64,000 nt of DNA from Streptomyces sp. ADI95-17 (GCF_003846175.1 NZ_ML123049.1:337019-401018), one strand, 5' to 3'. Counted from the first letter of the stretch, positions 1 to 8,518 are shown. Notes: generated from the sequence alone by a model not told the origin. Translations and numbers: made by a program.

Positions 1-452
1 AGTTGCTGCTGCCCGCCCGACAGCTCGTACGGCGACCGGTCGCGCACCCCGGTGAGCCCGAGGTCGTCCAGGACGAGGTCGACCCGGGCCGCCATCTCGT
101 CCCGTGGGACGCCGAGGTTCTCCAGGCCGAAGGCGATCTCCTCGCGTACGGAGAAGCGGGCGCCGGAGATCTGGTTGAACGGATTCTGCATGACCAGCCC
201 GACCTCGCCCACCAGCCCCGACAGCGGGGTGTCGTCCAGGTCCCTGCCGTTGACCCGGACCGTCCCCTGCGCCGTGCCTCCGGTGAGATGGGGAACGGTG
301 CCGCTCACCACACCGGCCAAGGTGCTCTTGCCCGCGCCGCCGCCGCCCACCACCGCGCACAGTTCACGGGGCTCGACCTCGAAATCGACGTCGGAGAGGG
401 CCGGCCGGGAGCCGGTGGGATAGGTGAAGGAGAAACCCTTGACTTCGATCAA
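1..452 (-). CDS. ECF transporter ATP-binding subunit (3' end cut by window)
   Basis: The N-terminal ~150 residues of an ABC ATPase are visible. Walker A reads GGGGAGKST, the Q-loop reads VMQNPFNQ, and the signature ELSGGQQQ sits at the window edge; Walker B and the rest lie outside. The chosen start is TTG at 452, about 7 nt after a GGGGAG ribosome site. It overlaps the TGA of the preceding transmembrane gene, which implies translational coupling. With the two membrane genes upstream it forms the energising module of an energy-coupling-factor importer. Whether a second ATPase domain is fused downstream, as in many actinobacterial ECF proteins, cannot be seen. Confidence 0.9.
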   Translation of the reverse strand, partial: MIEVKGFSFTYPTGSRPALSDVDFEVEPRELCAVVGGGGAGKSTLAGVVSGTVPHLTGGTAQGTVRVNGRDLDDTPLSGLVGEVGLVMQNPFNQISGARFSVREEIAFGLENLGVPRDEMAARVDLVLDDLGLTGVRDRSPYELSGGQQQ

Positions 453-1234
453 CGCACTACTCCCCAAACATTCACAGTGACCGCGGCCACGGCGCACAGC
501 ATCATGGCGGCGCGCAGACAGCGCTGTACCCCGCTGTCCGGGACCGCGGTGAGGCTCGTGGGGTGGCGGGTGGCGCCGAAGCCCCGGGTCTCCATGGCGG
601 CGGCGCGTTCGCCCACGTCGGTGAAGGCGCCGAGGATCAGCGGGCCCATCAGCGGTACCAGCGCCCGCGCCCGGCCGCGCAGACCGTGGATCACCTGGCC
701 GCGTGCCTGCTGGGCGTGGAGGATTCGGGTGGCGCGGCGACTGAGCGCCGGCACGATCTGCAGCGCCGCCGACACGATGTAGATGAGGCTCGGCGACACC
801 TTCCGTTCACTCAGGGCACTCATGAAGGCCCCGGCGTGGGTGGTGAGGAGCAGGAGAAAGAACCCACTCATCAGCACCAGGATGTGAAGTGCCGTCAGAA
901 GGGCGAAGGAGACCCCCTCGCTCTTCAGTTTCAGCGGGCCTAATTGGGCAATCACGTCATGGGCTCCGGGAAGGAAGAATCCCTGGACCACGAACAGGAC
1001 CACGGCCACCGGGACCCAGAACGTGGTGAGCATGAGGAGGAATCGGCGTAACACCCCCGCGCCGATCGCGGCCGGAAGGAGGAGGATGCCGAAGAGCAGC
1101 AGGGGCCACCGGTAATCCACCACAGCGAAAGCACAGACGGTCACGGTGACGGCGAAGGCCAGTTTCGTCAGGGGGTTGAGCCGGTGAATCCCGGAGGCGC
1201 CGGTCGCGTGGGCGGTGTCCCGCACGGCGTTCAC
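449..1234 (-). CDS. ECF transporter transmembrane T component
   Basis: A 261-residue membrane protein of the CbiQ/EcfT type. It has several hydrophobic helices and, near residues 150-200, the cytoplasmic coupling segments rich in Arg, Ala and Gln (HAQQARGQ, then ERAAAMETRGFG) that contact the ATPase in this family. The GTG start overlaps the TGA of the S-component gene (GTGA), and its stop overlaps the start of the ATPase gene, so all three are one operon. It contains two TTA codons (at 1049-1051 and 941-943, codons 62 and 98). These are rare in Streptomyces and need the bldA tRNA, which suggests expression late in growth. The role is inferred from family and context. Confidence 0.88.
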   Translation of the reverse strand: MNAVRDTAHATGASGIHRLNPLTKLAFAVTVTVCAFAVVDYRWPLLLFGILLLPAAIGAGVLRRFLLMLTTFWVPVAVVLFVVQGFFLPGAHDVIAQLGPLKLKSEGVSFALLTALHILVLMSGFFLLLLTTHAGAFMSALSERKVSPSLIYIVSAALQIVPALSRRATRILHAQQARGQVIHGLRGRARALVPLMGPLILGAFTDVGERAAAMETRGFGATRHPTSLTAVPDSGVQRCLRAAMMLCAVAAVTVNVWGVVR

Positions 1235-2040
1235 CCCACCCTCACGAGGTCGGCCCGCGGCGCCAGGATGTGCCGGTCCCGGACGAACGGGAAGCGGTGG
1301 AGGAATCCTGGTGGCAGGCCCTTGAGAATGGCCATCGCGAGCACCACCGTCAGCGCCTTGTCGAGCGGGTCCGCCACCAGCCCTTGCAGCGTGGCGGCCT
1401 TGAGCATGCCGTTCCCGAACGCCTGGAAGGTCGCGATCAGCGCGGACTGGCCGACCGATCCGCTGGCGTTGCCGAAGACGAAGGCGGTGATGGGGGCGGA
1501 GACGACGCCCGCCACCGCACCGATCAGGCCACCGGCGAGTACCGCGGTGGACAGCCGCCGGAAAAACCCCGCGCGCGCCAGCATGCCCGCGGTGAAGCCG
1601 ATCATGGCCGCCGTCACCGCGTAAGGCAGGGCGCCGGGTGTGATCGTCATACCCACGATGACGCTGGCGAGCGCCCCGGTGGCGGCCCCGGCGGCCGGCC
1701 CCGCGACCACTCCCACCAGCACGGTCCCGATGGAGTCGAGCTGCAGCGGGAGGCCGCTGAAGTAGACGATCTTGCCCATCACGATGTTCACCGTGATGGC
1801 CACCGGCAGCAGCGCCACAGTGGTGGGAGGCAGCCGGGCCACGGCACCGGAGACGATCAGCAGGGCGCCGAGCGTGTACCCCACCAGTGCCAGCAGCGCG
1901 ATCGGGCCACCCACGCCGTGCTCCGAGGTGGGGCGGACGGCGATGAGTCCCGCGTAGGTCACGAGAACCACGCCGGTGCCCCACCCGATGCGCCATCGCT
2001 CATTCAGCCATGACGGAGTGGAGCGATTGAAACCAGCCAT
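1231..2040 (-). CDS. ECF transporter substrate-binding S component
   Basis: A 269-residue, very hydrophobic protein with about six transmembrane segments and the sequence LPLQLDSIGTVLVG near residue 95, a pattern I associate with one class of ECF S components. ATG at 2040 is preceded by GAGG at an 8-nt distance. It opens the ECF operon and defines the imported substrate, which I cannot assign from sequence. Divergent orientation to a nucleotide-modifying enzyme across a 293-bp shared intergenic region makes a pyrimidine, nucleoside or vitamin precursor plausible, but that is only inference. No TPP riboswitch hallmark was seen upstream, so a thiamine-type substrate has no support from regulation. 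Confidence 0.82.
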   Translation of the reverse strand: MAGFNRSTPSWLNERWRIGWGTGVVLVTYAGLIAVRPTSEHGVGGPIALLALVGYTLGALLIVSGAVARLPPTTVALLPVAITVNIVMGKIVYFSGLPLQLDSIGTVLVGVVAGPAAGAATGALASVIVGMTITPGALPYAVTAAMIGFTAGMLARAGFFRRLSTAVLAGGLIGAVAGVVSAPITAFVFGNASGSVGQSALIATFQAFGNGMLKAATLQGLVADPLDKALTVVLAMAILKGLPPGFLHRFPFVRDRHILAPRADLVRVG

Positions 2041-2110
2041 TATTTGACCTCATTCCCCCGGCAGTGAGGTAAGTACTGGAAATTCAAGCGCGCACACTAG
2101 CAGGGCCTCT

Positions 2111-2160
2111 CCATTGCGTGTCAATGGCATTAGCGACTTTCCTGATTCCGCAGTCGCTAA
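2111..2160. promoter_or_regulatory. Two inverted repeats in divergent intergenic region
   Basis: CCATTG (2111-2116) and CAATGG (2122-2127) flank 5 bp. TTAGCGACT (2130-2138) and AGTCGCTAA (2152-2160) are perfect 9-bp arms around 13 bp. They lie between the divergent ECF operon and the biosynthetic operon. Operator function is inferred; the second repeat could also act as an RNA stem in the ECF leader. Confidence 0.45.
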
Positions 2161-2198
2161 GGCGGTGTTTGCCGTAACTCGCCTATTTCAGTGGCTGG

Positions 2199-2228
2199 TT
2201 GACAATGGTCGGGCGGCTGGTGTGGGAT
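2199..2228 (+). promoter_or_regulatory. Candidate promoter of biosynthetic operon
   Basis: TTGACA at 2199-2204 matches the vegetative -35 consensus exactly. A weak -10, TGGGAT, follows at 2223-2228 with 18-bp spacing, leaving a leader of about 100 nt before the ATG at 2334. Confidence 0.4.
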
Positions 2229-2333
2229 CGCTCGGGCAGCTGGCCAACAGGTCACGATGGTTTGCCCGGGTTGACGCGAAGTGAACTTTTCGCGCATCCG
2301 TCGGGCAGCTCTCAGAATTAAGGGGAACGCGGC

Positions 2334-3326
2334 ATGGATGTTTTCCGTTCTTTTGCCAATGCATATACGTCAGGTCTCCAGGCGGTCCTCGACGAGGGGA
2401 GCGACATCCCCTCCGTCCGCGACCCGCTCTCGAAGGCATCCGACTTCGGCCGCAACGACCGCCCCTACCGCGAGCTCATCGCCCACCGCAGCACGATCGA
2501 GAACCCCACTTCCTGCCTCGCGGTCACCCCGTACCTGCCGGTGAACCTCTCGTACTGCTTCGGGCTCCTCGCCTGGTCCCTCGACGGGCGCAACGACGTG
2601 GAGACCCCCGCGTACTACCGCCGGGGCGCCCACGAGTACTCCGACGACCAGCACACCCTCAGCGGCGCCTTCGGCCACCGGCTGGTCACGGCCAACGGAA
2701 ACCAGCTGGAGGAGGTCGTCGGCCGCATCGAGCGCGACCCCGCCCACCGCCGGGCCTTCGCCCTGGTCCTGGAGCCGCAGGACAACTTCCGGCAGTCACG
2801 GGAGTACCCCTGCGCCGTGGGTGTGCACCTCTTCCTGCGCGACGGGGCCCTCGTCTGGCTCACCGTGATGCGCGCCCAGCAGGCGCTGACCGTCCTGCCC
2901 TACGACGCCTTCCTCTTCATGGGCATGCAGCAGTACGCCGCCGGTCTGCTCGGCGTACCCGCCGGCCGGTACATCCATCAGTCCGGCACGTTCCACTTCT
3001 ACGACAACGAGGCCGCACTCGCCCGGAAGATCGTGGACGACCCGGCGGTCCCGGCCTCCCTGCCGGCCTTCCCCACCACCCCGGACGGTGCCCGCGAGGC
3101 GGCGCGGGAACTCGTCGGCCTCGAATCCCGGCTCCGCCTGGCCGCCCAGGCGCAGGACACCGCCGCGGTGGACAGGATCGCCGCGACTCCGGCCGTCACC
3201 GACATCGCGGACGTGGCCCGTGCCTGTCTGGCCACCCACGCCTACCGCAAGCTCGGCGACACCACGTCCCTGGTGACCAGCCGGGCGGCCGAGCCCGCCG
3301 TGGCCGAGCTGATCTCTGCGATCTGA
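2334..3326 (+). CDS. Thymidylate-synthase-fold pyrimidine nucleotide hydroxymethylase (CMP/dCMP type)
   Basis: A 330-residue protein with the TS catalytic core. Nucleophile Cys140 sits in YPC. The paired Arg of the partner subunit lie in DPAHRR, Arg160 stands where TS has its phosphate-binding Arg, and His201-x-Tyr203 matches the TS H-x-Y. Every one of these lies exactly six positions before its E. coli TS counterpart (C146, R166, H207, Y209). At the position of TS Asn177, which reads uracil, this protein has Asp171 (LPYDA). The same change marks T4 dCMP hydroxymethylase and selects cytosine. I therefore infer 5-hydroxymethylation of a cytidine nucleotide using methylenetetrahydrofolate, as in MilA and BcmA. 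The C-terminal ~70 residues are an extra helical extension. ATG follows AGGGGAA at about 8 nt. First gene of the biosynthetic operon; CMP versus dCMP is not decided here. Confidence 0.85.
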   Translation: MDVFRSFANAYTSGLQAVLDEGSDIPSVRDPLSKASDFGRNDRPYRELIAHRSTIENPTSCLAVTPYLPVNLSYCFGLLAWSLDGRNDVETPAYYRRGAHEYSDDQHTLSGAFGHRLVTANGNQLEEVVGRIERDPAHRRAFALVLEPQDNFRQSREYPCAVGVHLFLRDGALVWLTVMRAQQALTVLPYDAFLFMGMQQYAAGLLGVPAGRYIHQSGTFHFYDNEAALARKIVDDPAVPASLPAFPTTPDGAREAARELVGLESRLRLAAQAQDTAAVDRIAATPAVTDIADVARACLATHAYRKLGDTTSLVTSRAAEPAVAELISAI

Positions 3327-3350
3327 CCGCCGGAAGCGCAGGGAGCCCAC

Positions 3351-5216
3351 GTGATACTGACGGTTCGTCCTCCCCTGGAACCGCGATGTCCCGGCCCCGC
3401 CGACCGGCAGGAGCTGGCCGACCGCCTCTCCCGCCGGCGCGAACTCTTCGAGCGGGCCGGTGACACCGCCCCCCGCCCGGACCGGGACCCCTACCTGTTT
3501 CCGATCATGGCCGCCCTGGTCCCCGTCGCCACCAGCCGCGGCGGGGAGGTCGCCTACCCAGGCGATCCCATGTGCCTCTACTCGGCGCTCTCACTCACCG
3601 TCGAACGGTCCGTCGCCCGCCGGGTGCGAGGGCTCGCCGTGCGGCCGGCACTGGACGACGTCGCCCCCGACTGGGGCCGCTACCCGGATGCCGCCTATCG
3701 CCGCGCCGAGGACGGTCCCCGCTCCGTGCTCGTCGCGGACAGCCGTACCACCGACGGCCACGTCTTCGACCCCCGCATCTGGGACGACGTCGCCTGCGAG
3801 GCATTCATCACCGAACTCCGGGCGCTGCGCCCCAAGGTGCTGCTGCTCAGCTCGGTCTCGGCCGGCCACCGCTACGCGCTGGAGATGGCCGAACTGGCCA
3901 AGGAGCACGCGCCGGGCTGCCTCGTGGTCCTCGGGGGCAGGCACGCTGACGAAACGATTCGCTACCGGCACGCCACCCGCACGGCCGACCTGTCCTGGAG
4001 CAGCACGGTGGAAGTCATCCGCGACGGCCGCGCCCGGCCCGTGGTCGACTTCGTGGTGGCGGGGGACGGATCTCCCCTTCTCGACCTGCTGTTATGCGCG
4101 GTCGGGCTGGTCGCCACCCCCGGGTTCGGCCCCACCCCAGTCGAGGAGGTTCTCGACGCGCTCGCGCTCGTCGCCGCCCACGACGGGGCGACCAGGGGAG
4201 TCGGCAGCATCGTCGGTCTCACGGCGGACGAAGCCGTGCTCGTACCCGTGCAGGGGGAGCGCATCGACGCCGCGCAGCTCCCCTCGCCGTACGAGGCCTT
4301 CTCCGTACGGGCCCGGTTCGGGATCTTCACCCGTGCGGGCAGCTCTCCGCTGGGCAGCCGGACCGCCCATGTGATGACGCTGGACGCCTGCCCCTTCAAG
4401 TGCACCTTCTGCTCCGAGAGCATCCAGGTGTCGCAGCGGCCCACGCGCTTCGCGGTCTCCGAGACCGAGCACGTCGCCCGGCGCATCGGGCAACTGGTCG
4501 ACTGGGGTGCGGAGGCGGCCTTCTTCGACGACCCGGTCTTCTGGGGCGGCAACTGGAAGGCGATCAGCGACTTCTGCCACGATCTGGCGCGGCTGCGGGA
4601 CCGCCGGCCCGCGGTCCGGACGTTCGAGTGGGGTGCGCAGCTCACCGTGGACGTCGTCCTCAACCGCGCCAAGGCGGCGGAGGTCCACGCGGCCCTCGAC
4701 CTCATGAGGGAGAACGGCTGCACCTACATCTACATCGGCATCGAGAGCATGGCGCAGCAGGTCATGCGGAACGTCGGCAAGAACCTGCTGCGCCGCAACC
4801 CCGAAGCCTGGGTGAGCAAGGTGCGGGAAGCCCTGACCACCATCCGGGACCACGGAATCCGGGTCGGCAGTTCCGTCCTGTTCGGACTCGACGGCGAGAA
4901 CCGGGAGACCATCGAGGAGACGATCGAGGAGATAGGCCGCCTCATCGACGACGGACTGCTCGTCATGGCCAGCCCGAACATCCTCACCTACCACCCCGGC
5001 ACTGCCATCACCGCGGCACACGGACAGGTCCGGCTCGACTACCACTCGCGCAAGAACAACCGGCCGCCCTACACGTACTTCGAGGAGGCATACCCCGAAG
5101 TGGTCTCCCGGCTCCTGGACGAGGACGACATCTGGTTCATCCACGAGGCATCGGCCAAGCGATGGGGCAGCACCCGCAACAGCGCCGCCGAGTCGGCGGC
5201 CTCCATAAACGCATGA
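3351..5216 (+). CDS. Radical SAM enzyme with N-terminal B12-binding-like domain
   Basis: A 621-residue protein. Cys347, Cys351 and Cys354 form the C-x3-C-x2-C cluster motif (CPFKCTFC) of radical SAM enzymes. The region around residues 155-215 (LLLSSVSAGHR then LVVLGGRHADE) looks like the Rossmann fold of cobalamin-binding BchE-type proteins, but I see no D-x-H-x2-G ligand motif, so any B12 would bind without a histidine ligand or the domain may be empty. Codon 248 is TTA (4092-4094). GTG follows GGGAG by 5 nt and lies 24 bp after the upstream stop. Its TGA overlaps the next ATG. The reaction is unknown; methylation, C-C bond formation or ring rearrangement on the nucleotide scaffold are options. 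Confidence 0.85.
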   Translation: MILTVRPPLEPRCPGPADRQELADRLSRRRELFERAGDTAPRPDRDPYLFPIMAALVPVATSRGGEVAYPGDPMCLYSALSLTVERSVARRVRGLAVRPALDDVAPDWGRYPDAAYRRAEDGPRSVLVADSRTTDGHVFDPRIWDDVACEAFITELRALRPKVLLLSSVSAGHRYALEMAELAKEHAPGCLVVLGGRHADETIRYRHATRTADLSWSSTVEVIRDGRARPVVDFVVAGDGSPLLDLLLCAVGLVATPGFGPTPVEEVLDALALVAAHDGATRGVGSIVGLTADEAVLVPVQGERIDAAQLPSPYEAFSVRARFGIFTRAGSSPLGSRTAHVMTLDACPFKCTFCSESIQVSQRPTRFAVSETEHVARRIGQLVDWGAEAAFFDDPVFWGGNWKAISDFCHDLARLRDRRPAVRTFEWGAQLTVDVVLNRAKAAEVHAALDLMRENGCTYIYIGIESMAQQVMRNVGKNLLRRNPEAWVSKVREALTTIRDHGIRVGSSVLFGLDGENRETIEETIEEIGRLIDDGLLVMASPNILTYHPGTAITAAHGQVRLDYHSRKNNRPPYTYFEEAYPEVVSRLLDEDDIWFIHEASAKRWGSTRNSAAESAASINA

Positions 5217-5935
5217 CGCACACCGGCGGAAGGATTGTCTTGAGAGGCCACGTGCTGGACGTCGACGAGAAGAGCTACTGGGGTCCGTACTACTCGTACT
5301 TCCCCGCGCTCGCCCGCTACATCCCGCTGGGCGAGTACGCCCGCCGGGTCCGCCCGAGGGCCTGCGTGCTCGGTGCCTCGGACGGCAAGTTCGCCCTTCC
5401 CCTGCTCCGGGCCGGCTGGGAGGTCGTCGGTGTGGAGACCGACGCGCTCTTCCTGAACGGGGGCGAGTTCGACCTGGTCGACGGCCACCACGAGGTCGTC
5501 GGCCTCCGGCAGCGGCTGGCGTCCGAGGGCCTCACCGAGGGCTGCACCATCGTCGAGCAGGACTACATGACTCTCCCGGCCTCGGGCGACTTCCAGCTGG
5601 TGATGGGCAGCGGCCTGTGGTCGATGCCCCCCAACCGGGCCCACACGCTGGAAGCGCTCATCCGGCACGCGATGGACATGGTCGCCCCGGGCGGCATCTT
5701 CTTCGGCGAGTACCTGATCGGGCTCAACGACGAGGAGCGCCGGTGCGGCTACTACCCGCCCCGGGAGGAGATGGACCGCATCGTCGACCGCCCCGGCTGG
5801 CAGCTCTTCGAGAACGCCGACCTGGGCATCCGCGGTGAGAGCCACCTCGGCTACGAAGAATGGCACTACCACCGGTACGCCGCCGCCATCGTGCACCGCA
5901 TGCCGCTGCCCACCACCCCCGAACCGGCCCCGTGA
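5213..5935 (+). CDS. Class I SAM-dependent methyltransferase-fold protein
   Basis: A 240-residue protein. The segment CVLGASDGKFALPLL followed by VVGVETD (residues ~48-70) fits the SAM-binding glycine loop and the acidic end of strand 2 in Rossmann methyltransferases. A later FQLVMGSGLWSM segment matches the strand 4 region. ATG at 5213 overlaps the TGA of the radical SAM gene (ATGA), which decides the start; a TTG at 5240 is possible but less likely. Its own TGA overlaps the next GTG. Substrate unknown; by context an O-, N- or C-methylation in the nucleotide-derived pathway. The motif match is moderate, so a non-methylating SAM-fold protein remains possible. Confidence 0.65.
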   Translation: MTHTGGRIVLRGHVLDVDEKSYWGPYYSYFPALARYIPLGEYARRVRPRACVLGASDGKFALPLLRAGWEVVGVETDALFLNGGEFDLVDGHHEVVGLRQRLASEGLTEGCTIVEQDYMTLPASGDFQLVMGSGLWSMPPNRAHTLEALIRHAMDMVAPGGIFFGEYLIGLNDEERRCGYYPPREEMDRIVDRPGWQLFENADLGIRGESHLGYEEWHYHRYAAAIVHRMPLPTTPEPAP

Positions 5936-6744
5936 CGTCCACGGACACCACACGGACCGGCGGGCGTCCCCACCTCCCTGGGGGCGCCCGCCCGGCGGTC
6001 CTCGTCTCGGACCTGGACGGCACCCTGCTGGACGCGGACCGGAAGGTCGCCGAGCGCACCCGCAGGGCCCTCACCGCCGCGGTGGAGAGCGGCGTGCACC
6101 TGGTTCTCGCCACCGCCCGGCCCGCCTGGTCCGCTCGGCAGGTGCTGCTGCCGCTGCGCGGCCTGGGCGCGTCCCTCGTCTCCTCGAACGGCGCCGTCAC
6201 CGGCGATCTGGACGACCCCCGGCCCCGGCGGGTCCGCACCATGGCACCGGCCCGGGTGCGCGAGGCGCTCGGCCTCCTCGGCCCGGTGCCCTGGGCGGTG
6301 GACCGCCCCTCCGGGCGGCTGCTCGGCCCCGACTGGCCGGACATCCTCAGCAGCGGGGGTGCCGGTGCACCCCGGGCCGAGGAGGTGCCGGACGGCGAGG
6401 AGGTCCTCTGCCTGATGGCCCGGCGGGCCTCCCCGCCCTCGCCCTCCTTCCTCGCCCCCGCCGGTCTCTGCTGGACCTCGTCGGACGCCGGTCTCGTCGA
6501 GGTTTCGGCGCCCGGGGCCGACAAGCGGTCCGCCGTCTCGTGGCTCCTCGACAGCCGGGGTCTCGACTGGAGCGCCGTCGTCGCCTTCGGCGACGCGCCC
6601 AACGACATGAGCCTGCTCCGCTCGGCCGCCACGGGAGTGGCAATGGCCAACGCCGTTTCTGACGTACGGTCTTCGGCGACGGAACTGACGGCCGGCCACG
6701 ACGAGGACGGGGTGGCCATGTGGGTGGAGAGGAACCTGCTGTGA
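5932..6744 (+). CDS. HAD-superfamily phosphatase, Cof/type IIB
   Basis: A 270-residue hydrolase with all four HAD motifs: DLDGTLLD near residue 27 (nucleophile and acid-base Asp), the Thr of LATAR, the Lys of GADKRSAV, and GDAPNDMSLL (metal-binding Asp pair). The cap sits between motifs II and III as in sugar- and nucleotide-phosphate phosphatases of the Cof family. GTG at 5932 overlaps the preceding TGA, and its own TGA overlaps the next GTG, so it is translated as part of a chain. A likely job is dephosphorylating a nucleotide intermediate made by the thymidylate-synthase-like enzyme; that role is inference from context. Confidence 0.85.
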   Translation: MTSTDTTRTGGRPHLPGGARPAVLVSDLDGTLLDADRKVAERTRRALTAAVESGVHLVLATARPAWSARQVLLPLRGLGASLVSSNGAVTGDLDDPRPRRVRTMAPARVREALGLLGPVPWAVDRPSGRLLGPDWPDILSSGGAGAPRAEEVPDGEEVLCLMARRASPPSPSFLAPAGLCWTSSDAGLVEVSAPGADKRSAVSWLLDSRGLDWSAVVAFGDAPNDMSLLRSAATGVAMANAVSDVRSSATELTAGHDEDGVAMWVERNLL

Positions 6745-7292
6745 GTGAAGTGAACCCTCCCGGTGGCCCACCGGCGGGGAGAGTATGGATAGTCGGCGGG
6801 CCGGGCTGCGGGAAGTCGACCCTCGCGGGACTGCTGACGGAGCCCGGCGCGCCCCCGGTCTGCCTGGACGCCCTGTTCTGGGGACCGGGGTGGACGCCGG
6901 TGCCGGAAGACACGTTCCTCGCGGAGGTCGGAAGGGCGCTGGAGGGCGAACGCTGGGTGGTCGACGGCCAGTTCCCCGCCGCCGTCGCGGCCTTCGCGCA
7001 CACCGCCGACTGCGTGGTCTGGCTCGACCCGCCGCTGCGCGTCGCCTGGCCCCGGTTGCTGCGCCGCACCCTGCGCCGCTGGATACGCCGGGAGAAGCTG
7101 TGGGGCGGCACCCGGGAAACCCTGTGGACCGTCGTCGGCCCCCGCTCGATCCTCTGGTACGCCCTGAAGGTGCGGTCGGAACAACAGCGCGCCAACCACG
7201 ACCTGTTCGCACGCCTGTCGCAGCCCGGCGTGCGCCTCATCCGGTTCCGCGGCGGCGACGTACGGAACCTTGTCGGCCGGATCGCCCGGTGA
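6741..7292 (+). CDS. Small P-loop nucleotide kinase-like protein (FlaR/adenylate-kinase-like)
   Basis: A 183-residue protein opening with a Walker A GGPGCGKST (residues ~17-25), followed by LDALFWGPGW and GERWVVDGQ, the pattern of the FlaR / 'topology modulation protein' group of small P-loop kinases. An Arg-rich lid-like stretch (LLRRTLRRWIRREKLWGG) follows. GTG at 6741 overlaps the HAD stop. Together with the HAD phosphatase it suggests phosphorylation and dephosphorylation of a nucleoside intermediate, or a self-protection cycle; neither can be proven here. The next gene starts 50 bp further on, probably in the same transcript. Confidence 0.75.
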   Translation: MSEVNPPGGPPAGRVWIVGGPGCGKSTLAGLLTEPGAPPVCLDALFWGPGWTPVPEDTFLAEVGRALEGERWVVDGQFPAAVAAFAHTADCVVWLDPPLRVAWPRLLRRTLRRWIRREKLWGGTRETLWTVVGPRSILWYALKVRSEQQRANHDLFARLSQPGVRLIRFRGGDVRNLVGRIAR

Positions 7293-7342
7293 TCCTCTCC
7301 AGGCCGATGGAACAACCCTCTTGTCAACATCGGGAGTTACCC

Positions 7343-8518
7343 ATGGATGTCCGCACCTACGACACAGTCGGCGAGCTGCCCGCCGCCGACTGGGATTCCC
7401 TCACGTCCGGGTCCACCATCTACTCGACCGCGGGCTTCCAGGGCGTAAGGGAGGAAGAGCTTCCGCAGGGGGCGCAGGCCCGTCGCATCACGGCCCACGA
7501 CGCCGAGGGCGCCGTGGCGGCCGGTCTGGAGGCATACGCGTTCGCCCGGCCCCCCCACGCGCTCTACACCCCCGCCGATCTGCTCACCGGACTCGTCGAC
7601 GAGGAGCGCCACGCCGCCGTCGCCTCGCGCCCGCTGGCGATCGGGGCGGGCTGGTCCGAGTTCCGGGGCCAGGTCGTCCACCACCCGGACGCCGGGCCCG
7701 AGCGGCGGACGGCGGCCGTCGAGGCCCTGACCTCCGAGGCCCTGGGCTTCGCCAAGCAGGCGGAGGCATCCGTTCTCGCCTACTACTACCTTCCCCGCGA
7801 GGACGCGCTCGACATCGCCCGCGCCCACGATCACGCCGGTGCCGTCGTCCTCTTCCACGACGTGGAGACAGTGCTCCCGGTCGGCCTCTGGGACGACCTG
7901 GACGACTACTACGCCTGGCTCCCCGCGAAACGGCGTCCTCGTGCCCGGCGCGAGGTCCGGAACTTCCGCGCGAGCGGGCGCACCGTGCGCGAGGTGACGC
8001 TGCCCGAGGTCGTCGACCGCATCGCCCCGCTCAACAGCGCCCTGATGCGCAAGCACGGCCACGACTACGGGATCGCACGGGCGGCGGAGGTCTACGGCCG
8101 GCAGGGACGCCACCTGGGCGATCGCAGCACCCTGCTGCTGGCCGAGGAGGGCGACAGCCCCGTCGGCTTCGCCCTGCGCTACCACCACCAGGACATGCTG
8201 TACGCCCGCGTGGCCGGCTTCGACTACGACTACGCCAACAAGGCGGACTACTTCAACCTGGTCTTCTACCACCCGATCTCCGAGGGGACGGGGCGGTCCA
8301 CCCGCGCCATCCACCTCGGCCTGGGAACCTTCGAGGCCAAGCTGACCCGGGGTGCCCAGCCGGTCCCCCTGTACACGGTGCTCGTGGGCGTGGACCAGCC
8401 GCTCGCGGCCGACCCCGACGCCGTGCGGGAACGCAACCGCAAGGAGACCGAGGCGTTCGGGGCCGCGTACGCGCGGCACGTGGTCGGCGGAGTCGACACG
8501 AAGGACTGGCAGCTGTGA
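7343..8518 (+). CDS. FemAB/GNAT-like N-acyltransferase, copy 1 (COG3146 type)
   Basis: A 391-residue protein of the 'peptidogalycan biosynthesis' N-acyltransferase type (double GNAT fold related to FemAB aminoacyl transferases). Characteristic is the central DMLYARVAGFDYDYANK segment, then YFNLVFYHP and, near the end, HLGLGTFEAKLTRGA. All three have counterparts in the next gene, so the two are paralogues. ATG follows GGGAG at 7332-7336. Family members are thought to form amide bonds, some with aminoacyl-tRNA as donor; here the likely role is attaching an amino acid to the cluster product. Donor and acceptor are unknown. Confidence 0.75.
   Translation: MDVRTYDTVGELPAADWDSLTSGSTIYSTAGFQGVREEELPQGAQARRITAHDAEGAVAAGLEAYAFARPPHALYTPADLLTGLVDEERHAAVASRPLAIGAGWSEFRGQVVHHPDAGPERRTAAVEALTSEALGFAKQAEASVLAYYYLPREDALDIARAHDHAGAVVLFHDVETVLPVGLWDDLDDYYAWLPAKRRPRARREVRNFRASGRTVREVTLPEVVDRIAPLNSALMRKHGHDYGIARAAEVYGRQGRHLGDRSTLLLAEEGDSPVGFALRYHHQDMLYARVAGFDYDYANKADYFNLVFYHPISEGTGRSTRAIHLGLGTFEAKLTRGAQPVPLYTVLVGVDQPLAADPDAVRERNRKETEAFGAAYARHVVGGVDTKDWQL

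Noticed and set aside
2041..2333. TPP, cobalamin or preQ1 riboswitch upstream of the ECF operon
   Set aside because: Read on both strands; none of the conserved cores of these classes is present, only inverted repeats.
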